The notes under the pieces were generated by a model. It searched no databases. It was given only the letters and a program-made list of their open reading frames with translations, and was not told the origin of the DNA. 50,660 nt of DNA, from the NCBI GenBank assembly GCA_018435125.1, contig JAHDNZ010000035.1, positions 1 to 50,660 of the forward strand, read 5' to 3'. Positions 1 through 9,318 of this stretch are shown here, one piece after another; positions within the stretch are counted from its first letter, which is position 1; each line of letters begins with the position of its first letter. Both the position numbers and the translations under genes were made by a program. Source of the DNA: Bacillota bacterium (GTDB lineage Bacteria; Bacillota; DTU065).

Positions 1-95
1 GCTATCTCACCTCCCGCCCAGAGGATAAGAAAGTCTCGCCAAAATTCCGCAGCCAGGCAGGCTGCTAATAGGTCGACATAGACCACAAAAGACAT
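1..95 (-). CDS. spoIIGA: SpoIIGA-like sigma-E processing peptidase, N-terminal fragment
   Basis: Only about 31 codons are in the window; the gene runs off the left edge. The visible peptide begins MSFVVYVDLLAA and continues with a hydrophobic stretch containing FLILWA. This resembles the first membrane segment of SpoIIGA, the membrane aspartic protease that activates sigma-E in the mother cell. Location supports the call: spoIIGA follows ftsZ in many spore formers. The start at 95 is chosen because AGGGGAGGTGG (113-103) lies just upstream. An in-frame ATG at 116 would put that ribosome binding site inside the gene. The binding site lies in one arm of an inverted repeat (see 105-138). The catalytic part is outside the window, so identity rests on position and N-terminus. 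Confidence 0.6.
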   Translation of the reverse strand, partial: MSFVVYVDLLAACLAAEFWRDFLILWAGGEI

Positions 96-104
96 GCTCT
101 GCCA

Positions 105-138
105 CCTCCCCTTCATAATAAGATAATTACAGGGGAGG
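105..138 (-). promoter_or_regulatory. Inverted repeat that can mask the spoIIGA ribosome binding site
   Basis: On the minus strand CCTCCCCT (138-131) is followed 18 nt later by AGGGGAGG (112-105), an 8-bp perfect repeat that is mostly G-C. The downstream arm is the Shine-Dalgarno sequence of the spoIIGA-like gene. In a transcript reading through from ftsZ the hairpin would hide this site. A transcript starting inside or after the first arm would leave it open. Pairing is seen in the sequence; the function is inferred. Confidence 0.6.
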
Positions 139-153
139 AAAATTATTCCTGCA

Positions 154-1215
154 TTAATTTTTGGGTTTGCGCAAGAAAATCGGTATATCTATATCATGAC
201 CTGTTGAAAAAGGCTTGATCTCTTCTTTGGTGGGAGCAGCTTCTTTTTGAGCTGCTTCTTTAGGTACATCAAAACCGGTCGCGATTACAGTAATATGCAC
301 TTCGTCCTTAAGATTATCATCAATAACTGCTCCAAAAATAATATTTGCATCTGGATCTGCCGATTCCGAAATAACCTTGGCTGCTTCTGTAATTTCTAGA
401 ATTCTAATATCTGGCGAACCGGTAATACTTAAAAGAATGCCTTTGGCACCAAGAATGCTTGTTTCCAGTAACGGTGAAGCTATAGCCTGCTTAGCAGCTT
501 TGATAGCTTTATCTTCTCCTGAAGCGTTACCAATACCCATAATTGCAGTCCCGGCCGAAGACATGATAGTCTTGACATCAGCAAAATCCAGATTTATTAC
601 CCCAGGTACGGCAATTAAATCTGAAATGCCCTGAACACCTTGACGCAATACATCGTCAGCGATTTTAAAAGCGTCGATAAGTGTGGTATTCTTTTCGGCA
701 ATTGCTAACAGTTTATCATTGGGGATAACAATCAGAGTGTCGACACTTTCCTTAAGACTTTCAAGGCCAGCTTCAGCTTGACGCATACGCTTATTGCCTT
801 CAAAGAAAAATGGTTTGGTAACAACACCGACAGTAAGTGCTCCGGTTTCTCTGGCAATTTCAGCTACAATCGGTGCCGCGCCGGTGCCTGTACCACCACC
901 CATTCCTGCTGCAATAAAGACCATGTCTGCGCCTTGCAGCAGATTAAATATATCCTCTCTGGTTTCTTCAGCAGCTTTTTTACCAATTTCAGGATTGGAA
1001 CCTGCTCCAAGACCTTTGGTTAATTTTTCTCCTAGTTGCAGCTTAGTGTCAGCCTTTGAAAGAAGCAAGGCCTGGGCATCGGTGTTCATGGCCACAAACT
1101 CCACGCCTTTTACTTGTGCTTCAATCATGCGATTCACGGCGTTACTACCCCCGCCACCAACTCCAATTACCTTGATATTGCCAATCTGAGCTCTCTCTAG
1201 ATCAAACTCCAACAT
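154..1215 (-). CDS. ftsZ: Cell division protein FtsZ
   Basis: Tubulin-like GTPase that polymerises into the Z ring at midcell. The 353-residue protein has the N-terminal [11 protein letters not shown] nucleotide-binding segment (about 20-30) and the tubulin signature [12 protein letters not shown] (104-115). A T7-loop region NLDFADVK lies near 205. The conserved C-terminal peptide [13 protein letters not shown] is at the very end, where FtsA, SepF and other partners bind. The linker between the globular domain and this peptide is short, about 25 residues. It is the penultimate gene visible in the cluster, 17 bp after divIB and before the spoIIGA-like gene. No ftsA lies upstream, so membrane tethering may rely on SepF or on an ftsA elsewhere (inference). 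Confidence 0.98.
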   Translation of the reverse strand: MLEFDLERAQIGNIKVIGVGGGGSNAVNRMIEAQVKGVEFVAMNTDAQALLLSKADTKLQLGEKLTKGLGAGSNPEIGKKAAEETREDIFNLLQGADMVFIAAGMGGGTGTGAAPIVAEIARETGALTVGVVTKPFFFEGNKRMRQAEAGLESLKESVDTLIVIPNDKLLAIAEKNTTLIDAFKIADDVLRQGVQGISDLIAVPGVINLDFADVKTIMSSAGTAIMGIGNASGEDKAIKAAKQAIASPLLETSILGAKGILLSITGSPDIRILEITEAAKVISESADPDANIIFGAVIDDNLKDEVHITVIATGFDVPKEAAQKEAAPTKEEIKPFSTGHDIDIPIFLRKPKN

Positions 1216-1232
1216 CTTCTTCCCTCCTGACC

Positions 1233-1883
1233 CTACAGGCCTCGTGCATATCCTTTTTGGCTTAGATCTATATATTTATGCTCTTGGCCACGCATGGTTA
1301 TCTCTTTGAGTTTTTGCCTAATAATTTGGGGATCTTCTAACTCTTGTCCTAAAAATACTTCACATTTATTCCCTAGTTTTAAAGTTGTTCCTGTAGTTGA
1401 TAAGATGATTTCGGTAAGGCCTAATTCTTTTACTGCCTCTACTAACTGCAAGTAAAGAATATATTCCCGAGGAATTCGATTCCCCGGCAGAAAGGGAAAG
1501 ATTTCAACACCCCTAATAGTTGGAGCCTCAATCGTATCACCTACTGTTAAAATTGTACCATTGGCTGCAATTTGTAGCAATGCTCCGTTAAGGTCCAAGT
1601 TAACAATTGGTTTTAGCTCGTCCACCTTAACATTAATAGTAGAGGGTCCTTTTACCGATATGGTTACAATATCTATAAAATTATCTTTAGCTATTTTTTG
1701 GGCCAATTGATTTAAATCAGTCCATAAAAGATTAGGTTGGACAATAATCCGGCGAATGTGTCCTTCATTGGTCAAAACATTGCCTGTAATATTAACCTGC
1801 TTTACGGTAAATATTTTGGTAAGCAGTGCAAATCCCGATAAAGTTAAGAAAAGATAGAGCAAATACCGGCTATGGCGTCTCAT
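1233..1883 (-). CDS. divIB: Cell division protein DivIB/FtsQ
   Basis: Bitopic membrane protein of the divisome that works with FtsL and DivIC. The 216-residue product has a short basic cytoplasmic start (MRRHSRY), one transmembrane helix at about 7-24, and then a POTRA-like domain at about 28-95. The POTRA core includes [11 protein letters not shown] and KPIVNLDL. A beta domain follows. Length is at the short end for the family, which is usual for clostridial DivIB. It lies between murA and ftsZ, its normal place. The 81 bp to murA hold no further gene. Sequence divergence in this family is high, so the call rests on topology plus position. Confidence 0.9.
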   Translation of the reverse strand: MRRHSRYLLYLFLTLSGFALLTKIFTVKQVNITGNVLTNEGHIRRIIVQPNLLWTDLNQLAQKIAKDNFIDIVTISVKGPSTINVKVDELKPIVNLDLNGALLQIAANGTILTVGDTIEAPTIRGVEIFPFLPGNRIPREYILYLQLVEAVKELGLTEIILSTTGTTLKLGNKCEVFLGQELEDPQIIRQKLKEITMRGQEHKYIDLSQKGYARGL

Positions 1884-1964
1884 AATACCGGCCCTCCCAA
1901 ATATCCTATAGCTTTTTTATTTCTTCTATTAGCTGTCAATTCCTTCTTTGGATTTTCTTGCTAT

Positions 1965-3224
1965 TTAGTTATGACGTTCAACTATAGCTCCCAGGGATAT
2001 AACTTTTTCACTAAAATTTTCATAACCACGATCAAGATGCTCCAACTCACAGACTCTGGACTCACCGTTTGCAGCTAGAGCTGCTAAAACTAGTGCGGCT
2101 GCTCCTCTCAAATCGGTGGCCAATACCTTTGCTCCTTTAAACTTAGGTATTCCTTTAATTATGGCACATTCTCCCTCAAGAACGATATTAGCTCCTAATC
2201 TAATCAGTTCGTGTACATATTTAAAACGATCGGGGAAAACAGTCTCGGTAACTAGACTTGTACCGTCTGCTAAGGCTAGTAGAGCTGTGATTTGCGGTTG
2301 GAGATCTGTAGGAAATCCTGGGTAAGGCATGGTTCTAATCCTAAGAGCTTTTGGTTTTTTTTGATTTTTTACTTCGATATAATTTGAACCGATAAAAAAC
2401 TCTGCCCCTGCCTCATGCAGTTTGTAAAGTAGTGCTTCGTTATGATCTGCTCTAGCTCCATATACCTTTACACATCCTCCGGTAATAGCCCCAGCTAGTA
2501 AGAAAGTACCTGCTTCAATTCGGTCTGGTATAACTGTATATTCGGTACCTTTTAATTTTTCCACACCTTCAATAATAATGGTATCTGTACCAGCACCATG
2601 AATATTAGCACCAAGATTTGATAAAAAACGCTGCAGTTCAACAATCTCTGGTTCCCTGGCAGCATTTTCAATGACCGTTCTGCCTTTTGCCAGCACAGCG
2701 GCCATCATGATATTTTCAGTGGCTCCAACCGAAGGAAAATCCAGATAAATCCGATTACCTTTAAGACCATTTTTCGTGTATAGAAATAGTACTCCCCCTT
2801 GTTCCTGTTCAATAGTTGCACCTAAAGATTCTAGCCCTTTTAAATGGAGATCAATAGGTCGTGGCCCAATAGCACAACCTCCCGGGTAGTAGATATGAGC
2901 TTTGTGTACTCTGGCAAGCAGTGGGCCTAAGATCAGAATAGAGGCTCTCATTTCACGCATGAGCCCCTCTGAACCATAACAGCTAATCTCGTTAGCATTA
3001 TGCAGATAAAGAGTACCTGGATTCAACCAGGTAGCTTCAGTTCCTAAATCAACTAATAGATCGAGCATTTTTTGGACATCGCTAAGGTTCGGGACATTCC
3101 TTAAAATACAGGGTTCTTTAGTCAAAAGAGAAGCTGCCATCATTTTAAGAACAGAGTTTTTTGCCCCAGAAACCTTAACACTTCCATATAAAGGTTTTGC
3201 ACCTGAGATTAACAGTTCTGACAT
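1965..3224 (-). CDS. murA: UDP-N-acetylglucosamine 1-carboxyvinyltransferase MurA
   Basis: Transfers enolpyruvate from PEP to UDP-GlcNAc, the first committed step of peptidoglycan precursor synthesis, in the cytoplasm. The 419-residue product has AKN with the conserved lysine at residue 22. The loop GGCAIGPRPID carries the catalytic cysteine at 117, the fosfomycin target. The start MSELLISG at 3224 is preferred over an upstream ATG at 3254 because AAGGTGAGG sits 9 nt before it. The gene occupies the place between murG and divIB where murB or murC often lies; neither of those is present here. A second murA elsewhere in the genome is possible, as in many Bacillota. Confidence 0.96.
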   Translation of the reverse strand: MSELLISGAKPLYGSVKVSGAKNSVLKMMAASLLTKEPCILRNVPNLSDVQKMLDLLVDLGTEATWLNPGTLYLHNANEISCYGSEGLMREMRASILILGPLLARVHKAHIYYPGGCAIGPRPIDLHLKGLESLGATIEQEQGGVLFLYTKNGLKGNRIYLDFPSVGATENIMMAAVLAKGRTVIENAAREPEIVELQRFLSNLGANIHGAGTDTIIIEGVEKLKGTEYTVIPDRIEAGTFLLAGAITGGCVKVYGARADHNEALLYKLHEAGAEFFIGSNYIEVKNQKKPKALRIRTMPYPGFPTDLQPQITALLALADGTSLVTETVFPDRFKYVHELIRLGANIVLEGECAIIKGIPKFKGAKVLATDLRGAAALVLAALAANGESRVCELEHLDRGYENFSEKVISLGAIVERHN

Positions 3225-3287
3225 GACATCAACCTCACCTTCAGAAGGCTTCACTCACAGATTATGAGTTAAAACCTATGAAGGTGA

Positions 3288-4394
3288 TTAAATATAGTTT
3301 AGTATCTCAGCGATAATAACCTGGGTAGCTCCTGGATTTCCTAAAGTTTTAGCATTTTGGGCCATTTCTACTCTAAGGTTGGGATGGTCAAGCAGCTGAA
3401 AAAGAGCTTCCGGAAGCTTATCCAACTCAGCTTCAGCCACTAATACTCCTGCCTGCTTTTCTTCCCAAATCTTAGCATTAAACGTTTGGTGATTTTCCGC
3501 AGCATAAGGATAGGGAATCAAGATTAAAGGAACACCTAAAACAGCAGCTTCACTTAAGAAGATCGCCCCAGCTCTAGAGATTACCAAATCACTTGCGGCC
3601 AGAACAGGAGCCATATTTTTAATAAACGGAGTTATAAAAATATTCTTTTCGATACTGATGGCATCCTTCCCCAAAAGCTTGGCAATTTGGGGGTAAGACG
3701 TCTTTTTAACTGTTGTTAGCTTGGGAAAATCGTTTTTACCGGTGTGATGAATAACAACCAGATTCTCTCGTTCGGAAAGTCTCTTGTAAAGAGGCCTTAG
3801 GGAGTTATTAATAGCTTTAGCCCCTTGAGAACCTCCGGTAATTAAAAGTAAGGTTTTATTTCCTATATTAAGCAACTTACGAGACTCTTCTCTTTTAGCC
3901 TGAACAATCTCTTCCCGAACAGGATTGCCGGTAAAAAGACATTTCTCGGCCGGTAAATACCGCTCGGCTCCCTTTGAACCCAAAAATATACGCACTGCTT
4001 TTTTCGCTAGCAGTCTAATAGTTACCCCAGGATAACTATTTTGCTCTTGTAAAAAAAGGGGTATTTCTAAAGAAGAAGCTGCTTGCCCCACCGGTCCTGA
4101 TACATATCCTCCTGTTACAACCACTAAATCCGGTTGAAAATCTTTGAGAAGCTGTCTGCTTTTTCTGGTAGCCTTGAAGGCTTTGACCAAAATTGCGATA
4201 TTGCGTAAGGTTAAATGGCGCTGAAATCCTTCAACATCAAGCAATACATAAGAAAGACCGCTTTGAGGTAAAATCTCCTTTTCAATACCCTTTTTACCAC
4301 CAATATAGAGTATTTCGCCACCTAAAGCCCTGGCAATGGCAAGAGCTGGGTTGATATGACCTCCTGTACCTCCTCCAGCTATGACAACTCTCAT
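3288..4394 (-). CDS. murG: UDP-GlcNAc:lipid I GlcNAc transferase MurG
   Basis: Converts lipid I to lipid II on the cytoplasmic membrane face. The 368-residue protein begins MRVVIAGGGTGGHINP, the conserved N-terminal glycine-rich loop and histidine of the family. It contains GGSQGAKAIN in the middle and SRAGAIFLSEAAVLGVP in the C-terminal GT-B donor-binding half. The start at 4394 is chosen because AGGAGGGG is directly upstream. That binding site overlaps the TAG stop of ftsW (4405-4407), so the two genes are tightly, probably translationally, coupled. A longer frame to 4445 has no such site and would overlap ftsW. Confidence 0.97.
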   Translation of the reverse strand: MRVVIAGGGTGGHINPALAIARALGGEILYIGGKKGIEKEILPQSGLSYVLLDVEGFQRHLTLRNIAILVKAFKATRKSRQLLKDFQPDLVVVTGGYVSGPVGQAASSLEIPLFLQEQNSYPGVTIRLLAKKAVRIFLGSKGAERYLPAEKCLFTGNPVREEIVQAKREESRKLLNIGNKTLLLITGGSQGAKAINNSLRPLYKRLSERENLVVIHHTGKNDFPKLTTVKKTSYPQIAKLLGKDAISIEKNIFITPFIKNMAPVLAASDLVISRAGAIFLSEAAVLGVPLILIPYPYAAENHQTFNAKIWEEKQAGVLVAEAELDKLPEALFQLLDHPNLRVEMAQNAKTLGNPGATQVIIAEILNYI

Positions 4395-4404
4395 AAAACC
4401 CCTC

Positions 4405-5490
4405 CTAGTCAATATAACGTGAAAGGTTAAGGAGCAGACCAACACCCACCATCGAAACCAGAAGTGATGAACCGCCTGAGCTAAAAAATGGCAGTGTCAA
4501 ACCTGTAACAGGTAATAAACCTGTCACTACTCCCATATTTAAAAACGCTTGAAAGGTTATCTGCATTGTTAAACCTACAGCCAAAAGGCAATGAAACTGA
4601 TCTTGTGTGCGCATAGCAATTCTTAATCCTCGCCAGGCGTATATAGTAAACAGGGCTACTATAATAAAAGTACCCAAAAATCCCAGTTCTTCTCCTACAA
4701 TAGGGAATATAAAATCGGTATGATTTTCCGGTAAATACAAGAACTTTTGTTTCGACTGACCAAGGCCGGCTCCTAGTAAACCTCCCGAGCCTAAAGCATA
4801 GATCGACTGAATCAGCTGATAGCCATCGCCAAGGGGATCAGTTTCGTAGTTTAGAAAGGTCATTAGACGTTCTAAGCGATATGGCTCAATAATTGTCATG
4901 CCTATAACCCCTATAATGCCTATTACCAGAAGTAATAGCAGATGACCCTTCTTTGCTCCTGCTGCAATTAACATAAAATAGCAAGTGCCTAGCAAAGCTA
5001 CCGTTGTTCCTAAATCAGGTTCTAAAATAATCAAGACTGCGACTATACCCATTACTACCAAAGCAGGAAGCAACCCTTTTATTGTTTGAACTTTCTCTTT
5101 TAAAAGGCTAAGATAGTAAGCTAAAAATATAATAAGGGCTAGTTTAGCCACTTCAGATGGCTGTAAGGTTCCCACTTTTAGATTGATCCAGCGCGTGGAA
5201 CCGTTTATCTCTTCACCGATAATCAAAACCACAATTAAAAGTACAATAGCTGTCGCTAAAATTAAAACACTAAGTTTCTTTAACTGTTCTAAGGGAAATA
5301 AAAGAGCTACTAGCAAGCCAACCAAACCAATAATAACAAAAGCAACTTGCTTATAAAAAATATAATAAGCATGGCCATGTTCTTGAAAGGAAATAACTGA
5401 GCTGGCACTAAGCAGTGAAAACAGCCCAATTATTATCAAAAGACTAGCACTTAATAGCAGCCAGAGGTCGATCTGTCCTTTGCGCTGCAT
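4405..5490 (-). CDS. ftsW: SEDS peptidoglycan glycosyltransferase FtsW/SpoVE
   Basis: Polytopic membrane glycosyltransferase that polymerises lipid II at the septum together with a class B PBP. The 361 residues form about ten hydrophobic segments. Family hallmarks are present: GSTRWINL near 95, the EPDLGT motif near 155, the long extracellular loop with GGLLGAGLG and LPENHTDFIFP, and the C-terminal GLTLPFFSSGGSS. Sequence alone does not separate vegetative FtsW from sporulation SpoVE; the place in the cluster fits both. It lies only 18 bp after mraY, so the murD gene usual at this point in Bacillus-type clusters is missing. Confidence 0.95.
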   Translation of the reverse strand: MQRKGQIDLWLLLSASLLIIIGLFSLLSASSVISFQEHGHAYYIFYKQVAFVIIGLVGLLVALLFPLEQLKKLSVLILATAIVLLIVVLIIGEEINGSTRWINLKVGTLQPSEVAKLALIIFLAYYLSLLKEKVQTIKGLLPALVVMGIVAVLIILEPDLGTTVALLGTCYFMLIAAGAKKGHLLLLLVIGIIGVIGMTIIEPYRLERLMTFLNYETDPLGDGYQLIQSIYALGSGGLLGAGLGQSKQKFLYLPENHTDFIFPIVGEELGFLGTFIIVALFTIYAWRGLRIAMRTQDQFHCLLAVGLTMQITFQAFLNMGVVTGLLPVTGLTLPFFSSGGSSLLVSMVGVGLLLNLSRYID

Positions 5491-5508
5491 CTTTTTTCAC
5501 CTCACAAA

Positions 5509-6468
5509 TTACCAAAACCTTAGAAATAGCGCTATTCCAAAAACTGCAAATAATAAAGCCACTGCCCAAAAGCGCATTACAATCTTAGTCTCCGGCCAAC
5601 CAGATAGTTCAAAATGATGGTGGATAGGAGCCATACGAAAGACTCTTTTGCCGGTTTTTTTAAATACAAATACCTGAATAATATCAGATAAGGTCTCCAA
5701 TACAAAAAGACCACCTATCACTACTAAGAATAATTCTGTCCCGGTTAAGACAGCAAGAGAACCCAAAGCTGCTCCCAAAGCCAGTGAACCCGTATCACCC
5801 ATAAATATTTGTGCCGGATAAGCATTAAACCATAAAAACCCGATTAAACTGCCAAAAAGCGAAGTGGTAAATGTTAAGAGATCGCCTCTGCCAGCTCTAA
5901 ACAAAAGAATAATATAAGGTATTAGAGCAATTGCCGTTGATCCTGCAGCTAAACCATCCAATCCATCGGTAATATTTACAGCGTTAGAAACAGCTACCAG
6001 AACTAGAGAGACAAAGGGAACAAAAACCCAAGCCGGAAGCTCCCACGCTCCACCCCAAGGCAAATAAATTAAAGTACCGATATGAGGCTCTTTAGCGGCC
6101 CATAAACCCACTATGAGTCCTAGCGTAATCTGAAAAAAAAGCTTTTGCCTTGCTTTTAGACCCAAAGTGCGCTTGCGCTTCACAATAATAAAATCATCTA
6201 AAAATCCTATTAACCCATATCCTAAAACAACTGCTAAAACTATCATTGACTCATCTGATCTCGCAAAAAGCAAAGTACTAAGCGTCGTTGCCGTAAGAAA
6301 CAAGACTCCGCCCATTGTGGCAACACCGCTTTTTTTCAAATGAGTTTGAGGGCCATCTTTTCTTACTGTTTGCCCATATTTCAGTTTATGAAGCTGGCCA
6401 ATTAATTTGGGCCCAAAAATTAAGACAACTAGAAATGCTGTCAAACCTGCAACTATACTTTTACTCAT
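5509..6468 (-). CDS. mraY: Phospho-N-acetylmuramoyl-pentapeptide transferase MraY
   Basis: Integral membrane enzyme that moves phospho-MurNAc-pentapeptide from UDP to undecaprenyl phosphate, giving lipid I. The 319-residue protein has about ten membrane helices. It carries the cytoplasmic loop signatures GFLDDFIIVKRKRTLGLKA, NAVNITDGLDGLAAG, FMGDTGSLALGAALG and the histidine motif APIHHHFELSGWPE. Length is normal. Its ribosome binding site GGAG (in 6477-6481) can pair with an upstream CTCC, which can also pair with another GGAG at 6497-6500 (see findings). A 100-bp gap separates it from murF. Confidence 0.97.
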   Translation of the reverse strand: MSKSIVAGLTAFLVVLIFGPKLIGQLHKLKYGQTVRKDGPQTHLKKSGVATMGGVLFLTATTLSTLLFARSDESMIVLAVVLGYGLIGFLDDFIIVKRKRTLGLKARQKLFFQITLGLIVGLWAAKEPHIGTLIYLPWGGAWELPAWVFVPFVSLVLVAVSNAVNITDGLDGLAAGSTAIALIPYIILLFRAGRGDLLTFTTSLFGSLIGFLWFNAYPAQIFMGDTGSLALGAALGSLAVLTGTELFLVVIGGLFVLETLSDIIQVFVFKKTGKRVFRMAPIHHHFELSGWPETKIVMRFWAVALLFAVFGIALFLRFW

Positions 6469-6568
6469 ATTTTGCAGCTCCGTTTTAGGAGCCTTCCTCC
6501 TTCGATCCCATTGATCTTACAGCAAATATCAGAAAAATAGAACAAGAACCCTGAATTAATAGAAGCTT

Positions 6569-7897
6569 TTAAGCTAGATAAGTAATTACCTTTTCCATTT
6601 CCTGCGAACGAGAACCTTTAAGAAGTAAGATACCTTTTAAAGATGAAACTTTAGTGGCTATCTCCTGGTGTGAACTACACACTACCGCTTCTAAACCATG
6701 TTCTCTAGCTGATTTTGCAGCCTCTTCCATCTCTTTACCATAAAGATAAAGCTCTTTGAGGTTAAGTTGAGCTGCCAATTCACCGATTTCTCTATGATAC
6801 CCTTTTGAATCATCTCCTAGCTCTTTCATATCGCCAAGGGCGGCATAAGCATCTAAGCCAAGATTTTTTGCTCTGGCTACCAAGTGATTTAACGCAGCTT
6901 TCATCGAAGTCGGACTGGCATTATAAGTATCATCAATAATAATTAAGCTACCTTTTCTAATCTCTGCCATCCGTTGGGCTAAATTGAGTGTTGTTTCCAG
7001 GCCAAGGCTAATATTATCTAAAGAGATCCCTGCACAAATCGCTGCAGCCCCCGCAGCTAAAGCATTGTTTATATTATGCTTGCCAGGCAAACTTAGAGAA
7101 ATTGGAATCTTCTCCTTTTTATAACAAAAAAGAAAGCTGGCACAGTTAGCTTCGTTAAAACTAATATTCTCTGCATAGACATCACCTGATATACCAAAGG
7201 AGAGGGAGTTTTTATGAAGGCCTTTTAAATACTCATAGTATTCGCTCTCTCTTGGTATTATACTTACGCCTTCTTTAGGTAAAGCCAAAAGTAGCTCCCC
7301 TTTGGCTTTAGCAATGTTATCTCTATTTCCCAAAAGCTCGGTATGAACTTCTCCTATATAGGTTATTATGCCAAGATGAGGTTTTGCGATGTGGGCTAAA
7401 TATTCAATTTGGCCTCTGCCTCGCATACCCATCTCTAAAACTAAATATTTATGAGCTTCTGTTAGTTGGAAAAGAGTTAATGGCATACCGATTTCGTTAT
7501 TAAAGTTACCTTGGGTAGCCAAAACTGAATCGGTAGTACCTAAAATTGCGTTTAGCATCTCCTTGGTGGTAGTTTTACCATTACTACCGGTAATACCAAA
7601 AACAAGAGGCTGAAACTGTGAGCGATAAAAGCTAGCTAGATCACCTAAAGCTTTTAGCGTATCTTGAACTATAATGTAACGATGAAAATCAACAGGCTTT
7701 TCTACTATAGCTAATTGGCCATTCATTGTTGGAGTAATATAATTATGACCATCGGTTTTTTCGCCCCTTAGGGCAAAAAACACCTCTTCTCCACTAAGCT
7801 CCCTAGTATCTATGGCCACACCAGTAAAATTACCATCATCACCATAGAGTGTTCCATTTAGAATTTGGCTAAGCTTTTTAGCGCTGATTTTTAGCAA
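6569..7897 (-). CDS. murF: UDP-MurNAc-tripeptide:D-Ala-D-Ala ligase MurF
   Basis: ATP-dependent ligase that adds D-Ala-D-Ala to UDP-MurNAc-tripeptide, completing the cytoplasmic precursor. The 442-residue protein shows the Mur-ligase order: an N-terminal substrate domain (DTRELSGEEVFFALRG), a central ATPase with FGITGSNGKTTTKEM near 100-115, and a C-terminal domain with DDTYNASPTSMKAAL and LGDMKELGDDS. These last motifs separate MurF from the other Mur ligases. It overlaps the end of murE by 20 bp, so translation is probably coupled. Confidence 0.96.
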   Translation of the reverse strand: MLKISAKKLSQILNGTLYGDDGNFTGVAIDTRELSGEEVFFALRGEKTDGHNYITPTMNGQLAIVEKPVDFHRYIIVQDTLKALGDLASFYRSQFQPLVFGITGSNGKTTTKEMLNAILGTTDSVLATQGNFNNEIGMPLTLFQLTEAHKYLVLEMGMRGRGQIEYLAHIAKPHLGIITYIGEVHTELLGNRDNIAKAKGELLLALPKEGVSIIPRESEYYEYLKGLHKNSLSFGISGDVYAENISFNEANCASFLFCYKKEKIPISLSLPGKHNINNALAAGAAAICAGISLDNISLGLETTLNLAQRMAEIRKGSLIIIDDTYNASPTSMKAALNHLVARAKNLGLDAYAALGDMKELGDDSKGYHREIGELAAQLNLKELYLYGKEMEEAAKSAREHGLEAVVCSSHQEIATKVSSLKGILLLKGSRSQEMEKVITYLA

Positions 7898-9299
7898 ACT
7901 TAATCAGCCCCTCTCTAGCAACTTGAGTATCATCAAAATGGTATTTTACGCCTTTGATCTCTTGGTAATCTTCATGACCTTTACCAGCAATCACTATTAT
8001 ATCCCCTTTTTGGGCTGCAGTAATAGCTTGAAAAATAGCTTTTTGGCGATCTGCTTCGACCCGGTAATCAGATGATTTAAAGCCGACTAAAATATCATTG
8101 ATTATCGCTTGTGCGTCTTCGCTGCGTGGGTTATCTGAAGTTACTATTATTTTATCCGCCCACTTTTCCGCTTCAGCTGCCATTTTTGGTCGTTTAGTCT
8201 TGTCGCGATCGCCACCACAGCCAAAAACAACAATGAGCTGTCCTTGGCATTGCCTTCTAGCACTAAAAAGCAGGTTTTTAAGTCCATCGGGCGTATGGGC
8301 ATAATCAACTATCACGGCAAAGTCCTGGCCTAAATCAACTTTTTGAAAACGTCCAGGTACACCCGGAAAAGATTTCAACCTTGATACGGCTAAGTCTAAA
8401 TCAAATCCCAAACCATATAAGAGAGCCAACACTCCTAAAGAATTATATACATTAAATTCCCCGCCAATTGGAAGGTTAACAAACCAAGTGTTTTTTTCTA
8501 TAGCTAGAGTGTAGGTTATCTCGGTGGCCGTAGCTTTAATATCATTAGCTCTTATACGACCTTGGTTAACACCAAATGAGATAGTTTTCCCCTTAAATCT
8601 ATCTAGCATGTAGTCGGCATATGGATCATCAAGGTTAAAAGCCGCTACACTATCTTGGTCCATCATCATAAAAAATTCTTTTTTTGCCTTTGCATACTCA
8701 GCCATGTTTTTATGAAAATCTAAATGATCTTGAGTTAAATTAGTAAATATTCCTCCCTTAAAGTGCAGACCACTTACACGGTCAAGAACTACACTATGGG
8801 AAGAAACCTCCATAATAGCATATTCAGCACCTGCATTTAACATTTTTGATAATAGCTCATCGATCTCTAAAACATCGGGAGTTGTACGCTCTTGAGGTAT
8901 TATCTTTGCACCTACTACAGTCTTTACTGTAGAAAAAAGACCAGCACCTTCTTTTTCCAAAATGTGGTGGAGCATAAAGACGGAACTTGTTTTACCGTTG
9001 GTTCCGGTTACACCAATTAACTTAAGCTTTTTCGAGGGATTATCATAAAAGGCATGTGAAAGATAGGCCAAAGCAGTGCGACTTGCCGGAACTATAATCT
9101 GATTAATTAACCCAAGATCTTTTTCAGTCACTATATATTTAGCCCCTTTGTCCGACGCATCGAAAGCATAGTCATGTCCGTCTGTGCTATAACCTTTAAT
9201 GCAGACAAACACGCTTCCGGGAATAACCTTTTTAGAATTGGAAACAATTCCAGTTACACCCTGATTTTTTACCAAATCCAGCAATTCGTTTAAATCCAT
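7878..9299 (-). CDS. murE: UDP-MurNAc-L-Ala-D-Glu:meso-diaminopimelate ligase MurE
   Basis: Adds the third stem amino acid. The protein has GVTGTNGKTSSV (ATP site, about residue 100), TTPDVLEID, SSHSVVLDRVSG and FTNLTQDHLDFH. The C-terminal DNPRSED motif, about residue 405, is the DNPR box associated with meso-diaminopimelate specificity, so this organism probably has A1gamma-type (mDAP) peptidoglycan. The start at 9299 (MDLNELL) is preferred over an in-frame GTG at 9308, which lies within the ribosome binding sequence AAAGGTGAG. Length (473 aa) is normal. It lies 19 bp after the class B PBP. Confidence 0.96.
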   Translation of the reverse strand: MDLNELLDLVKNQGVTGIVSNSKKVIPGSVFVCIKGYSTDGHDYAFDASDKGAKYIVTEKDLGLINQIIVPASRTALAYLSHAFYDNPSKKLKLIGVTGTNGKTSSVFMLHHILEKEGAGLFSTVKTVVGAKIIPQERTTPDVLEIDELLSKMLNAGAEYAIMEVSSHSVVLDRVSGLHFKGGIFTNLTQDHLDFHKNMAEYAKAKKEFFMMMDQDSVAAFNLDDPYADYMLDRFKGKTISFGVNQGRIRANDIKATATEITYTLAIEKNTWFVNLPIGGEFNVYNSLGVLALLYGLGFDLDLAVSRLKSFPGVPGRFQKVDLGQDFAVIVDYAHTPDGLKNLLFSARRQCQGQLIVVFGCGGDRDKTKRPKMAAEAEKWADKIIVTSDNPRSEDAQAIINDILVGFKSSDYRVEADRQKAIFQAITAAQKGDIIVIAGKGHEDYQEIKGVKYHFDDTQVAREGLIKFAKNQR

Positions 9300-9318
9300 C
9301 TTTCTCACCTTTCCAAAA

